Below, piece after piece: positions 16,408-25,147 of a DNA stretch of 64,000 nt. The notes under the pieces were generated by a model that saw only the letters and a program-made list of their open reading frames with translations, had not been told where the DNA came from and searched no databases. Both the position numbers and the translations under genes were made by a program. Within the stretch, counting starts at the first letter, position 1, and each line of letters begins with the position of its first letter. Source of the DNA: Streptomyces sp. V3I7 (GTDB taxonomy: Bacteria; Actinomycetota; Actinomycetes; Streptomycetales; Streptomycetaceae); assembly GCF_030817495.1 (NCBI RefSeq), contig NZ_JAUSZK010000001.1:4195001-4259000 (forward strand). Reading direction: 5' to 3'.

Positions 16408-17691
16408 ATGGCCATGGACGCCATCTCCGTCATCCGCACCAAGCGCGACCGCGGTGAACTCGGCGACGACCAGATCGACTGGGTCATCGACGCGTACACG
16501 CGCGGCGAGGTCGCCGACGAGCAGATGTCCGCGCTCGCGATGGCCATCCTGCTCAACGGCATGAACCGCCGTGAGATCGCCCGCTGGACCGCCGCGATGA
16601 TCGCCTCCGGCGAGCGCATGGACTTCTCCTCGCTCTCCCGCCCCACCGCCGACAAGCACTCCACGGGCGGCGTCGGCGACAAGATCACCCTCCCGCTCGC
16701 CCCGCTCGTCGCCGCGTGCGGCGCGGCCGTCCCCCAGCTCTCCGGCCGGGGCCTCGGCCACACCGGCGGCACCCTCGACAAGCTGGAGTCCATCCCCGGC
16801 TGGCGCGCGCTGCTGTCCAACGAGGAGATGCTGGACGTCCTCGACACCGTCGGCGCGGTCATCTGCGCCGCGGGCGACGGCCTCGCCCCGGCCGACAAGA
16901 AGCTGTACGCGCTGCGCGACGTCACCGGCACCGTCGAGGCCATCCCGCTGATCGCCTCCTCGATCATGTCCAAGAAGATCGCCGAGGGCACCGGCTCCCT
17001 CGTCCTGGACGTGAAGGTCGGCTCCGGCGCCTTCATGAAGAACCTGGACGACGCCCGCGAACTCGCCTCCACCATGGTCGGCCTCGGCACCGACCACGGC
17101 GTGAAGACGGTCGCCCTGCTCACCGACATGGCGACCCCGCTCGGCCTCACCGCGGGCAACGCGCTGGAGGTCCGCGAGTCGGTCGAGGTCCTCGCCGGCG
17201 GCGGCCCCGCCGACGTCGTCGAGCTGACCCTGGCCCTCGCCCGCGAGATGCTCGACGCCGCCGGCATCAAGGACGCCGACCCGGCCAAGGCCCTCGCCGA
17301 CGGCTCCGCCATGGACGTCTGGCGCCGGATGATCGCGGCCCAGGGCGGCGACCCCGACGCCGCGCTGCCCACCTCCAAGGAGCAGCACGTGGTCACCGCC
17401 GCCTCGTCCGGCGTCCTGACCCGCCTCGACGCCTACGACATCGGCCTCGGCGCCTGGCGCCTGGGCGCCGGCCGCGCCCGCAAGGAGGACCCGGTGCAGG
17501 CGGGTGCGGGCATCGAGATGCACGCCAAGCCCGGCGACACCGTCACCGCCGGCCAGCCGCTGCTCACCCTGCACACCGACACCCCCGAGCGCTTCGCGTA
17601 CGCCCTGGAGGCGATCGAGGGCTCCTACGACATCGCACCGGCCGGCACGGCGTTCACCGCGTCGCCGGTCGTGCTCGGACGCATCGCCTGA
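16408..17691 (+). CDS. deoA: Thymidine phosphorylase
   Basis: Encodes 427 residues from ATG at 16408, with GGAAGGA about 11 bp upstream; a second ATG two codons later is also possible. The pyrimidine-nucleoside phosphorylase hallmarks are present: KHSTGGVGDKITLPLAPLVAACG, the family signature SGRGLGHTGGTLDKLESIPG, phosphate- and base-site residues SSIMSKKIAEG and LDVKVGSGAFMK, and the C-terminal PYNP domain from about residue 340. It splits thymidine and deoxyuridine with phosphate into base and deoxyribose-1-phosphate. The sugar product can be fed to the mutase and DeoC encoded at 34900 and 33019. Length matches the family. Confidence 0.96.
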   Translation: MAMDAISVIRTKRDRGELGDDQIDWVIDAYTRGEVADEQMSALAMAILLNGMNRREIARWTAAMIASGERMDFSSLSRPTADKHSTGGVGDKITLPLAPLVAACGAAVPQLSGRGLGHTGGTLDKLESIPGWRALLSNEEMLDVLDTVGAVICAAGDGLAPADKKLYALRDVTGTVEAIPLIASSIMSKKIAEGTGSLVLDVKVGSGAFMKNLDDARELASTMVGLGTDHGVKTVALLTDMATPLGLTAGNALEVRESVEVLAGGGPADVVELTLALAREMLDAAGIKDADPAKALADGSAMDVWRRMIAAQGGDPDAALPTSKEQHVVTAASSGVLTRLDAYDIGLGAWRLGAGRARKEDPVQAGAGIEMHAKPGDTVTAGQPLLTLHTDTPERFAYALEAIEGSYDIAPAGTAFTASPVVLGRIA

Positions 17692-17698
17692 CCGACCG

Positions 17699-18085
17699 AT
17701 GAGTTGGCGCGGCCCGGCCGGTCTACAGCACGTGGACGCCAGGGCACCCGCCGTACTCGTACTGGACGGCCCCGTCACCCAGGACGCGGTGAGGGGGCTG
17801 TGCGACGACGTGACGCTCCTGCTGGAGGCCGCCGGCGCACCGGTCGTCGTCTGCGACGTCCGCGCGCTCGGCCCGCCCCGGCTCGGGACCGTCGACCTGC
17901 TCGCGCGGCTGGAACTGGCCGCGCGGCGGGCCGGCGGCCGGATACGGCTGCGCCGGCCCGACCGCGGCCTACTCGCCCTGCTCGACCTCGCCGGACTGCG
18001 CTTCGAGGTGGAGGGGCAGACCGAACAGCGGGAACAGCCGCTTGGTGTCCAGGAAGAAGTGGAACCCGGTCAGGCGCCCGTCTGA
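17699..18085 (+). CDS. STAS-domain protein (anti-sigma factor antagonist-like)
   Basis: Encodes 128 residues from ATG at 17699, 7 bp after the deoA stop. The pattern AVLVLDGPVTQDAVRGLCDDVTLLL...VVVCDVRALGPPRLGTVDLLARLELAARRAGGRIRLRRPD matches the beta-alpha STAS fold, with the conserved D-x-x near the phosphorylation loop replaced by CDVRALGPPRLGTVD. The C-terminal tail VEGQTEQREQPLGVQEEVEPGQAPV resembles tails seen in many Streptomyces STAS proteins. The last 117 bp overlap, on the opposite strand, the 3' end of the sigma factor gene at 17969-18982. The partner sigma or anti-sigma factor is unknown. Confidence 0.65.
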   Translation: MSWRGPAGLQHVDARAPAVLVLDGPVTQDAVRGLCDDVTLLLEAAGAPVVVCDVRALGPPRLGTVDLLARLELAARRAGGRIRLRRPDRGLLALLDLAGLRFEVEGQTEQREQPLGVQEEVEPGQAPV

Positions 18086-18982
18086 GATCTCCAGCACCTG
18101 GATCGACCACGGCGACAGACCGCCCGTCTGCGGGTCCGGCTTGTAGTGGGCGAAGCCCGGCAGGCCGTTCACCTCCACCGGCAGCAGACGCGAGCCCTCG
18201 CACTCGTGGCCGATCGACGTCATGAAGCCCGCGATGTCCGCCTGGCCGGTCAGCCACATCTCGAACGGCGGCATCGTCATGATGGCGTCCTCGTGCAGCA
18301 ACGCCGTCAGCGCCGTCATGTCGTACCCCTCGAACGCCGCCACATAGCGCTCCAGCAGCTTCCGCTGCTCCTCGTCCAGGGGGTCGGAGACGGCCGCCCG
18401 CGCACCCTTCTCGTCCCGCTCCGAGAGCGTCGCCCGGGCCCGCTGCAGGGCGCTGTTGACCGATGCGACCGAGGTGCCCAGCAGCTCCGCGACCTCGCTC
18501 GCCCGCCAGGCCAGCACCTCACGCAGGATCAGCACCGCCCGCTGCTTGGGCGGCAGATCCTGAAGGGCGGCCATGAACGCCAGCCGCACCGACTCCTTCG
18601 CGACCGCCGCCTCCGCCGGATCCTCAAGCGACGGCAGCACCCGGGCGTCGGGCATCGGCTCCAGCCACGTGTGGTCGGGGCGCGGGGACAGGGCGTACTG
18701 CGCCAGCGGCGTGGACTCCGACAGGTCCACCGGCCGCGCCCGCTTGTTGCCCGCCGACAGCATGTCCAGGCAGACGTTCGTCGCGATCCGGTACAGCCAG
18801 GAGCGGATGCTGGAGCGGCCCTGGAAGTTCTCGTAGCCGCGCCAGGCGCGGACCAGGGTGTCCTGCACGGCGTCCTCGGCCTCGAAGGACGAGCCGAGCA
18901 TCCGGTAGCAGTAGCCGGTCAGTTCGGTCCGGTGCTTCTCCAGTGCGACATCGAGTTCCGTCGTCGCCGTGCCGTTGCCCAT
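17969..18982 (-). CDS. ECF sigma factor with C-terminal SnoaL-like domain
   Basis: Encodes 337 residues from ATG at 18982, chosen because the sigma region 2 begins about 12 residues later. Region 2 is seen in GYCYRMLGSSFEAEDAVQDTLVRAWRGYENFQGRSSIRSWLYRIATNVCLDML, and region 4 in LPPKQRAVLILREVLAWRASEVAELLGTSVASVNSALQRARATL. After about residue 200 a SnoaL/NTF2-like domain follows (LLERYVAAFEGYDMTALTALLHEDAIMTMPPFEMWLTGQADI...), ending FHFFLDTKRLFPLFGLPLHLEA as in the TIGR02960 group. Such sigma factors lack a classical anti-sigma partner; the tail is thought to regulate activity. It shares its 3' end with the convergent STAS gene. Confidence 0.92.
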   Translation of the reverse strand: MGNGTATTELDVALEKHRTELTGYCYRMLGSSFEAEDAVQDTLVRAWRGYENFQGRSSIRSWLYRIATNVCLDMLSAGNKRARPVDLSESTPLAQYALSPRPDHTWLEPMPDARVLPSLEDPAEAAVAKESVRLAFMAALQDLPPKQRAVLILREVLAWRASEVAELLGTSVASVNSALQRARATLSERDEKGARAAVSDPLDEEQRKLLERYVAAFEGYDMTALTALLHEDAIMTMPPFEMWLTGQADIAGFMTSIGHECEGSRLLPVEVNGLPGFAHYKPDPQTGGLSPWSIQVLEISDGRLTGFHFFLDTKRLFPLFGLPLHLEAQSGEVEQGE

Positions 18983-19068
18983 CGTCCGCCCACCCCTGTG
19001 GCCGTTGTGTCGCGCGTCTTCGCGCCCCAGCACTTCGGAAGTTACCGCAGTGCACTGACATCGGTCCC

Positions 19069-19115
19069 CGAAGTGAGCGAAAGCCCTGACTTGGGCAGGG
19101 CTTTCGCTCACTTCG
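19069..19115 (-). terminator. Perfect 20-bp hairpin downstream of the MFS gene
   Basis: CGAAGTGAGCGAAAGCCCTG pairs without mismatch with its reverse complement around a 7-base loop. It begins 21 bases after the MFS stop on the minus strand and lies about 87 bp before the sigma gene start. It should isolate the two genes. Confidence 0.8.
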
Positions 19116-19135
19116 AAGAAAGGGGGGACGGGGGC

Positions 19136-20434
19136 TCAGGCCGCGGTGACCAGCTCCCGCCGCGCCGCCACCCGGGCCGCGCGCGTACCGAGCACGGTGA
19201 TCGTCACGACGCCGAGGACCGCGAGCACGCCGACCGTGACCGTCCCGGCCCAGCCGCCCGCGTGGAAGGCCATCGCGCCCACCGTGCTGCCCACGCTGGA
19301 GCCGACGTAGTACGCCGACTGGTACAGCGCCGACGCCTGCGCGCGGCCGCTCGTCGCCGTCTTGCCGACCGCCGAGGACGCCACCGCGTGACCCGCGAAG
19401 AAACCGGCCGTGATCAGCACCAGGCCCAGCAGCACCGGGGGGAGGGAGTCGGCCAGGGAGAGCAGCAGGCCCGAGGCGGTCGTCCCGCCGGCCAGGTACA
19501 GCGCGCCGCGCCGGCCCAGCCGCCCGACCAGCCGGCCCGCCGCCGACGCCGAGACCGTCCCCACCAGGTACACCAGGAAGATCGAACCGACGATGCCCTG
19601 CGGCAGACCGAACGGAGCCGCCGTCAGCCGGTAGCCGATCACCGTGTACACGCCGCCGAACACCGTCATGAACAGCGCGCCGATCGCGAACAGGCGCCGC
19701 AGCAGCGGGTTCGCCAGATGACCCCGGACCGTACGCACCAGCACACCCGGGCGCAGCGAACCCGGCCGGAAGTGGCGCGGGGTGGGCAGCAGCAGCCGGA
19801 ACGCCACCGCGCAGGCCACCGCCAGCACGCCGATCACACCGACCGCGATCCGCCAGCCCCACTCCTGCGCGACCCAGCCGGTGATGACCCGGCCGCTCAT
19901 CCCGCCGACGCTGTTGCCCGCGACGAACAGACCGATCGCCGTGACCAGCGCCCGCGGCCTGACCTCCTCGGCCAGATACGCCGTCGCCGACGCCGGAAGC
20001 CCGGCCAGCGCCGCGCCCTGCACCGCGCGCAGCACCACCAGCGCGGGCAGCGAGGGGGCGAAGGGGACCAGCAGACCGACCGACACCGCGACCGCCAGCG
20101 AGGCCGTCATCACCGTACGGCGGCCGAAGCGCTCCGACAGGGCGCTCATCGGCAGGACGAACAGCGCCAGACCGCCGGTCGCCGCCGCCACCGTCCAGCT
20201 CGCCTCGCTCGCGGCCACCTGGAACTCGCCCGAGATCAGCGGCAGCAGCGCCTGCGTCGAGTAGAGGAGGGCGAAGGTCGCGACACCGGCGAGGAAGAGG
20301 GCGAGGCTCATCCGGCGGTAGCCGGGGCCGCCCGGAGTCATCCGGGTGTCGGGGACGTCGGAGGCGTCGGGGGAGGTGGCGGGGACAGCGGGGTCGGCGC
20401 CCATGAGGGTGGGCGCCCCGGTACTGGCAGGCAT
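19136..20434 (-). CDS. MFS transporter (YnfM/drug-efflux type)
   Basis: Encodes 432 residues with a hydrophilic 40-residue N-terminus and about twelve hydrophobic helices. The MFS loop 2-3 motif is present as SALSERFGRRTVMTASL, and RAVQGAALAGLPASATAYLAEEVRPR is typical of the YnfM-like subgroup. VGRLGRRGALYLAG repeats the loop motif in the second half. It probably exports a small molecule across the cytoplasmic membrane. It is transcribed away from the LysR gene that starts 120 bp to the right, a common regulator-target arrangement. A 20-bp hairpin follows its stop. Substrate is not predictable. Confidence 0.93.
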   Translation of the reverse strand: MPASTGAPTLMGADPAVPATSPDASDVPDTRMTPGGPGYRRMSLALFLAGVATFALLYSTQALLPLISGEFQVAASEASWTVAAATGGLALFVLPMSALSERFGRRTVMTASLAVAVSVGLLVPFAPSLPALVVLRAVQGAALAGLPASATAYLAEEVRPRALVTAIGLFVAGNSVGGMSGRVITGWVAQEWGWRIAVGVIGVLAVACAVAFRLLLPTPRHFRPGSLRPGVLVRTVRGHLANPLLRRLFAIGALFMTVFGGVYTVIGYRLTAAPFGLPQGIVGSIFLVYLVGTVSASAAGRLVGRLGRRGALYLAGGTTASGLLLSLADSLPPVLLGLVLITAGFFAGHAVASSAVGKTATSGRAQASALYQSAYYVGSSVGSTVGAMAFHAGGWAGTVTVGVLAVLGVVTITVLGTRAARVAARRELVTAA

Positions 20435-20462
20435 GCTTCGACGTTAGTGAGCGGCCCCTCAT

Positions 20463-20482
20463 GCGTCCAATGCATGGAATCG
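20463..20482. promoter_or_regulatory. Near-palindrome in the MFS/LysR divergent promoter
   Basis: TCCA-ATGCA-TGGA is an inverted repeat centred on ATGCAT between the two divergent genes, in the place expected for a LysR-type operator. It would be inside the LysR gene if an upstream ATG (20461) were used, which favours the later start at 20554. No binding data are implied. Confidence 0.35.
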
Positions 20483-20553
20483 CCATAATCGTTCCCATGG
20501 TGCATCAGCAGAGGTCAGCGGATCGACTGTCACGGTCCGGTGACACAGAAGAC

Positions 20554-21447
20554 ATGGCGATGTCGCTCGCTCCCCGGCTCGCGTACTTCGCCGGGGTCGC
20601 CCGCACCGAGCACGTCACCCGGGCCGCCCACGAACTCCAGGTCCCGCAGTCCACCCTCTCCCGGGCCATGGTCCGGCTGGAGGACGACCTCGGCGTCGAG
20701 CTCTTCGCCCGCCGCGGCCGCACCGTCTCCCTCACCCGCGCCGGCCGTACGTTCCTCACCTCCGTCGAACGCGCCCTCGCCGAGATCGAGCGCGCCGCCG
20801 AGGAGGTACGCGCCGACGCCGACCCCGCCGCCGGCAAGGTCGCCTTCGGCTTCCTGCACACCATGGGCGCCGAGACCGTACCCGGCCTCATCCAGGCATT
20901 CCGCGCCGACCATCCGCGGATCCGCTTCAGCCTCGTCCAGAACTACGGCGAGGCCATGCTGGAACGGCTGCGCGCCGGCGAACTGGACCTCTGTCTGACC
21001 TCACCCGTCCCCGACGCCCCCGACCTGGTCGCCCGCCGCCTCGACGAGCAGAAGCTGCGCCTGGTCGTCCCCGCCGACCACCGCCTCGCGACCCGGCGCC
21101 GCATCCGGCTGGCCGAGGCCGCCGAGGAGGCCTTCGTGACCCTCGAACCCGGCTACGGGCTGCGCCGCATCACCGACGACCTGTGCGCGGAGGCCGGCTT
21201 CCGGCCCCGGGTCGCCTTCGAGGGGGAGGAGACGGAGACCCTGCGCGGCCTGGTCGCCGCGGGCCTCGGCGTCGCCCTCCTGCCCCCGCCGGTCTGGCCC
21301 CGCCCCGGCGTCAGGGAACTCACGGTCACCGCGCCGCGCGCCGTCCGCGAGATCGGCGTCGCCTGGCTGGACGGTCACCCGGACACACCCCCGGTCGCGG
21401 CCTTCAAGAAGTTCCTGCTGTCGAGAAGGGGCAACCTGCTCGCCTGA
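20554..21447 (+). CDS. LysR-family transcriptional regulator
   Basis: Encodes 297 residues from ATG at 20554. In-frame ATGs at 20461 and 20497 also exist, but this start places the helix-turn-helix at the usual distance from the N-terminus. The HTH is LAYFAGVARTEHVTRAAHELQVPQSTLSRAMVRLEDDLGVELFARRGRTVSLTRAG. An effector-binding domain follows (GKVAFGFLHTMGAETVPGLIQAFRADHP, LPPPVWPRPGVREL). It probably controls the divergent MFS gene and itself. The last codons lie in a tandemly duplicated 30-bp segment. Confidence 0.93.
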   Translation: MAMSLAPRLAYFAGVARTEHVTRAAHELQVPQSTLSRAMVRLEDDLGVELFARRGRTVSLTRAGRTFLTSVERALAEIERAAEEVRADADPAAGKVAFGFLHTMGAETVPGLIQAFRADHPRIRFSLVQNYGEAMLERLRAGELDLCLTSPVPDAPDLVARRLDEQKLRLVVPADHRLATRRRIRLAEAAEEAFVTLEPGYGLRRITDDLCAEAGFRPRVAFEGEETETLRGLVAAGLGVALLPPPVWPRPGVRELTVTAPRAVREIGVAWLDGHPDTPPVAAFKKFLLSRRGNLLA

Positions 21448-21480
21448 CCCTCAAGAAGGGGCAACCTGCTCGCCTGACCC
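21421..21480 (+). repeat. Tandem 30-bp duplication at the end of the LysR gene
   Basis: Bases 21421-21450 are repeated at 21451-21480 with one mismatch (G to A at the fourth base). The first copy holds the last codons and the TGA of the LysR gene; the second copy is non-coding spacer before the convergent hydrolase gene. It looks like a recent slippage duplication. Confidence 0.9.
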
Positions 21481-21486
21481 CGTACG

Positions 21487-22230
21487 TCAACTCCCGCGCA
21501 GCGACCGCCCGAAGCCCGCCGCCAACGGCATCCGCAGCCCGATCGGCGGCGGCGCGGCCAGCGCGTCCTCCAGGGGCCGTGCCAGGGAGTGCCCGAACAG
21601 CGCGCCCCGCACGAAGTCCGCGGTGAGCGCGAGGACTTCGTCGCGGTGCTGGTGCAGCCCGTGCCCGTCGGAGTGCACCTCGAACCGGCACACGTCCCGG
21701 TTCGCCTTCTTCGCCCGCGCCGCCAGCCGGAACGACAGCTCCGGGTCGGCCCGCTCGTCGTTCGTACCGTGCACGATCAGCACCCGCCGCCCCGCCAGCT
21801 GCCTGACCGGCTCCGGCGTGGCCGCGGCATCCTCCTCAGGCAGCCAGGGGGCCACCGCCACCACGGAGTTGACGGCCTCGTGCCCGGCCGCCCGCAGCGC
21901 CGCCCGGCCCCCCATGCCGACCCCGACCAGACACACGGGCACGTCCCCGTACCGCCGTACGACCTCGTCCGCGGCCCAGGTCGCGTCCGCCGCGGGATGC
22001 GCCTCGCCGCCGTTCCACCCGCGGTACCGGTAGTGCACGACATGCGTGACCAGACCCTCTCCCCGCCCGGACCGCCCCACGGCCCGCCCGAACGCCCGCA
22101 CGGAAGCCGCCGCCCACACGGCCGACGGTCTGCGCGCGGAGACCTCCTCGCCCCCGGGGAGCAGCAGCACCGCCCCGCACACCGCTGTCGGCCCCTGACC
22201 GACCGCCCTTCCCAGCCTGGCCGTTCGCAT
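21487..22230 (-). CDS. Alpha/beta-hydrolase-fold protein lacking the nucleophile serine
   Basis: Encodes 247 residues from ATG at 22230; a GTG at 22254 in frame would add eight. The fold is recognisable: AVLLLPGGEEVSARRPS, THVVHYRYRGWNGGEAHPAAD, the nucleophile elbow LVGVGMGGRAALRAAGHE, the acid loop VLIVHGTNDERADPELS and a histidine in SDGHGLHQH. In active esterases or dienelactone hydrolases the elbow is G-x-S-x-G, but here it reads G-V-G-M-G, so the serine is a glycine. Asp and His remain. It may bind rather than hydrolyse a ligand, or use another residue. It is convergent with the LysR gene. Confidence 0.75.
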   Translation of the reverse strand: MRTARLGRAVGQGPTAVCGAVLLLPGGEEVSARRPSAVWAAASVRAFGRAVGRSGRGEGLVTHVVHYRYRGWNGGEAHPAADATWAADEVVRRYGDVPVCLVGVGMGGRAALRAAGHEAVNSVVAVAPWLPEEDAAATPEPVRQLAGRRVLIVHGTNDERADPELSFRLAARAKKANRDVCRFEVHSDGHGLHQHRDEVLALTADFVRGALFGHSLARPLEDALAAPPPIGLRMPLAAGFGRSLRGS

Positions 22231-22364
22231 CGGCGTCGCTTGCTGTGGAGTCACAGCAGAACAGTGTCAGAAGGAACGGCGCACGCCACCCTTCCGTGCG
22301 GTCACCGTTGCGTATCGGCGGAACGGTTCGGCGGGGTGGTGGGGCGCGGGACTAGAGTGCGGAA

Positions 22365-23621
22365 ATGACGAGCCAGACCGCACCGAACGGGAAGAACCAG
22401 ACCGCACCGAACGGGACGAACCAGGCCGCGCCGAGCGGGGACGGCCAGGCGCCGGCGGGGGGCCTCAAGGCCGGGCCGGTGGCGCACGCGCCGACGGTGG
22501 AGCAGATCCGCCGGGCGCCCAAGGTGCTGCTGCACGACCATCTCGACGGGGGCCTCAGGCCCGGGACCGTCGTCGAACTCGCCCGGGAGACCGGGTACGA
22601 CCAGCTGCCCGAGACCGACCCCGACAAGCTCGGCGTCTGGTTCCGGGAGGCCGCCGACTCCGGATCTCTTGAGCGGTACCTGGAGACCTTCACGCACACC
22701 GTCGGCGTCATGCAGACCCGCGACGCGCTGATCCGGGTCGCCCGCGAGTGCGCCGAGGACCTCGCCGAGGACGGGGTCGTCTACGCCGAGGTGCGGTACG
22801 CGCCCGAGCAGCACCTGGAGGGCGGGCTGAGCCTCGAAGAGGTCGTCGAGGCCGTCAACGAGGGCTTCCGGCAGGGGGAGCGGCTGGCCCGCGCGAACGG
22901 GCACCGCATCCGGGTCGGCGCCCTGCTCACCGCGATGCGGCACGCCGCCCGCGCACTGGAGATCGCCGAACTCGCCAATCGGTACCGGGACCTGGGCGTC
23001 GTCGGCTTCGACATCGCCGGCGCCGAGGCCGGCTACCCGCCCACCCGGCACCTGGACGCCTTCGAGTACCTGAAGCGGGAGAACAACCACTTCACCATCC
23101 ACGCCGGGGAGGCCTTCGGGCTCCCGTCCATCTGGCAGGCGCTGCAGTGGTGCGGCGCCGACCGGCTCGGGCACGGGGTGCGCATCATCGACGACATCCA
23201 GGTCCAGGGCGACGGCTCGGTCAAGCTCGGGCGGCTCGCCTCGTACGTACGGGACAAGCGCATCCCGCTCGAGCTGTGCCCCAGTTCCAACCTCCAGACC
23301 GGGGCGGCCGCCTCGTACGCCGAGCACCCGATCGGGCTGCTGCGGCAGCTGCACTTCCGGGCCACCGTCAACACGGACAACCGTCTGATGTCGCAGACGA
23401 GCATGAGCCGGGAGTTCGAGCATCTCGTCGACGCGTTCGGTTATACGCTCGACGACCTCCAATGGTTCTCCGTCAATGCGATGAAATCAGCGTTCATTCC
23501 TTTCGATGAACGGCTGGCCATGATCAATGACGTCATCAAGCCCGGATATGCGGAATTGAAATCCGAATGGCTGTTCCAGCAGACGGCCGTGACCAGCAGT
23601 TCTCCGGAAAAGGGAGAGTGA
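22365..23621 (+). CDS. add: Adenosine deaminase
   Basis: Encodes 418 residues from ATG at 22365. The first 30 residues contain a repeated QTAPNG(K/T)NQ, so the catalytic part starts near residue 45. The zinc hydrolase motifs are intact: [13 protein letters not shown] (HxH, residues 57 and 59), [10 protein letters not shown] (His and catalytic Glu), RLGHGVRI and [14 protein letters not shown] (metal-binding Asp). It converts adenosine or deoxyadenosine to inosine or deoxyinosine, which the purine nucleoside phosphorylase at 36929 can then cleave. No CTACGCGCGTAG operator was found before it. Confidence 0.95.
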   Translation: MTSQTAPNGKNQTAPNGTNQAAPSGDGQAPAGGLKAGPVAHAPTVEQIRRAPKVLLHDHLDGGLRPGTVVELARETGYDQLPETDPDKLGVWFREAADSGSLERYLETFTHTVGVMQTRDALIRVARECAEDLAEDGVVYAEVRYAPEQHLEGGLSLEEVVEAVNEGFRQGERLARANGHRIRVGALLTAMRHAARALEIAELANRYRDLGVVGFDIAGAEAGYPPTRHLDAFEYLKRENNHFTIHAGEAFGLPSIWQALQWCGADRLGHGVRIIDDIQVQGDGSVKLGRLASYVRDKRIPLELCPSSNLQTGAAASYAEHPIGLLRQLHFRATVNTDNRLMSQTSMSREFEHLVDAFGYTLDDLQWFSVNAMKSAFIPFDERLAMINDVIKPGYAELKSEWLFQQTAVTSSSPEKGE

Positions 23622-23764
23622 ACAGGCGTACGGCGAGCGCGCGTTGCATGAACGGGCTTCACGTGTCGTCCGCATTTCGGTGTTTGCGGCGGGAGGTCCA
23701 CCGTGTTTACGGTCGAGGACCGCTCAAAGTCCCCCCGACGTCGCAATTCAAGGACGCATTCACG

Positions 23765-24118
23765 ATGAAGCAGTCTGCTGCCAAGACCCTCGGTGTCGCC
23801 GCTCTCGGTGCCGCCTTCGCCGCCGCCGGCGCGGGCGCCGCGACCGCGGCCCCGGCGCTCCCGGACACCTCCCAGGCGCTGGACACGGTCACCCAGACCC
23901 TGCCCGCGCAGAACGTCGCGCAGGCGCTGCCGGGCGCCGGCCAGGCGCTCAGCCAGGGGCAGGGCGCCGTCGGCACCGGGCTCGCCGCCGCTCAGCCGGC
24001 CGTGCAGCAGGCGCTCTCCGACGGGCCCGCCAAGCCCGTCGCCGGGCTGCTCGGCGGCCTGCCGGTCCAGGGCCTGTCCGCGCACGGCCTGCCGGTCAAC
24101 GGGGTCCCGCTCGGCTGA
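23765..24118 (+). CDS. Small secreted protein, Ala/Gln/Pro-rich
   Basis: Encodes 117 residues from ATG at 23765. A signal peptide is clear: MKQSAAKTLGVAALGAAFAAAGAGAATAAP with AxA cleavage near residue 29. The mature part (about 88 residues) is rich in Ala, Gln, Gly, Leu and Pro and has no Cys or recognisable domain (TLPAQNVAQALPGAGQALSQGQGAVGTG). Function is unknown. A perfect 19-bp hairpin terminator begins 20 bp after the stop. A protein of similar style lies at 29951. Confidence 0.8.
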   Translation: MKQSAAKTLGVAALGAAFAAAGAGAATAAPALPDTSQALDTVTQTLPAQNVAQALPGAGQALSQGQGAVGTGLAAAQPAVQQALSDGPAKPVAGLLGGLPVQGLSAHGLPVNGVPLG

Positions 24119-24137
24119 CCGGGCCCCGCACGCATCG

Positions 24138-24183
24138 CGCCGTTGGGGCGCACCCCCTCGTCCCGGGGTGCGCCCCAACGGCG
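24138..24183 (+). terminator. Perfect 19-bp hairpin terminator
   Basis: CGCCGTTGGGGCGCACCCC pairs with its exact complement at 24165-24183 around an 8-base loop. It also lies just after the stop of the convergent PspC gene and may serve both strands. Confidence 0.88.
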
Positions 24184-24208
24184 TTCGTGTACGGGCAGAT
24201 CGCGACGT

Positions 24209-24409
24209 CTACCAGGCGGTGCGGGGGTTCTTCTCCGAGGGGAGCAGGATCCACAGCGCGATGTAGATGAGGAACTGCGGGCCAGGCAGCAGACAGGACA
24301 GCAGGAAGATCACGCGCATCGTCGTCACGGAGGTACCGAAGCGCCGTGCCAGCGCTGCGCACACTCCGCCGATCATGCGGCCTTCGGTGGGGCGGGCAAG
24401 GGCGGTCAT
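24209..24409 (-). CDS. PspC-domain small membrane protein
   Basis: Encodes 66 residues. The PspC domain covers nearly the whole protein: LARPTEGRMIGGVCAALARRFGTSVTTMRVIFLLSCLLPGPQFLIYIALWILLP, with one amphipathic segment and one transmembrane helix. Free-standing PspC proteins of this size are common in actinomycetes and are thought to take part in envelope-stress sensing, but no partner is visible here. It is convergent with the small secreted protein gene. Confidence 0.9.
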   Translation of the reverse strand: MTALARPTEGRMIGGVCAALARRFGTSVTTMRVIFLLSCLLPGPQFLIYIALWILLPSEKNPRTAW

Positions 24410-24509
24410 CTTTTGTGGCTCCTTCGCGGACGATGCTCGGAGGCGACTCCGTGTGGCCGCCCCCGTCTGTCTTCCACAGTACGAACCCGCGAACCGTCCC
24501 GGCGTCGCT

Positions 24510-25052
24510 CTACGGGGCGATGCCGACCCTGGGAATCGTCGGGGTCCGTCCCTGAGACGCCTCTTCCTGGGGGCCGGGGCGGCGCAGGCCTCGCCGGCGG
24601 AGCCAGGAGCGGCCCGCCGGGACGACGGCGACGTGGGCCAGGGCCACGCCCGTGGTGTTCAGCAGCAGCGAGTCGATGTCGACGACGCGGCCGGGAACGC
24701 CGGTCTGGAGCAGGGCGATGCCCAGGGAGAGGAGGGCGCCCGCGGTGGCGGTACGGATCAGGGAGCCGAGCGGGGAGACGTTGAGCCGGCCCTGGGTCAT
24801 CGGCAGCAGCACGCCGAGCGGGGCGAGGAGCGCGAGGCCCTCGCCGATCCGCCGGGCCGCCTCGGGCCAGCCCAGCGCCAGGTCGGCGCGGATGCCGGCG
24901 AGCGGGCGCAGATTGGCGGGCATCACCCAGGGCACGTCCAGGGGTCGCAGCATCAGCCAGGCGACGAACGCGAGATGCGCGACGAGGAGGACGCCCCCTG
25001 TCACCCGGATGCGGAACGCGGCGCTGCCGCCGATGGAGCCTTGACGCTGCAC
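24510..25052 (-). CDS. VanZ-like membrane protein
   Basis: Encodes 180 residues from GTG at 25052. About four hydrophobic segments are visible, the first being VTGGVLLVAHLAFVAWLMLRPLD. The VanZ-type features are the first helix followed by a polar loop, GEGLALLAPLGVLLPM, and GIALLQTGVPGRVVDIDSLLLNTTGVALAH, where the conserved R..D..D pattern appears as RVVDIDSLLLNTTG. VanZ proteins are linked with resistance to lipoglycopeptides but their biochemistry is unclear. No resistance genes are nearby, so the function is left open. Confidence 0.85.
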   Translation of the reverse strand: MQRQGSIGGSAAFRIRVTGGVLLVAHLAFVAWLMLRPLDVPWVMPANLRPLAGIRADLALGWPEAARRIGEGLALLAPLGVLLPMTQGRLNVSPLGSLIRTATAGALLSLGIALLQTGVPGRVVDIDSLLLNTTGVALAHVAVVPAGRSWLRRRGLRRPGPQEEASQGRTPTIPRVGIAP

Positions 25053-25147
25053 GCCCCCCTAGACGCGCCCGTGCGCGCCGACGGTTCCGGATCGCTCACC
25101 CGTACGGAAGAGGCGTACGGCACATCCCGCCCGGGTGCGTCGGTGTC

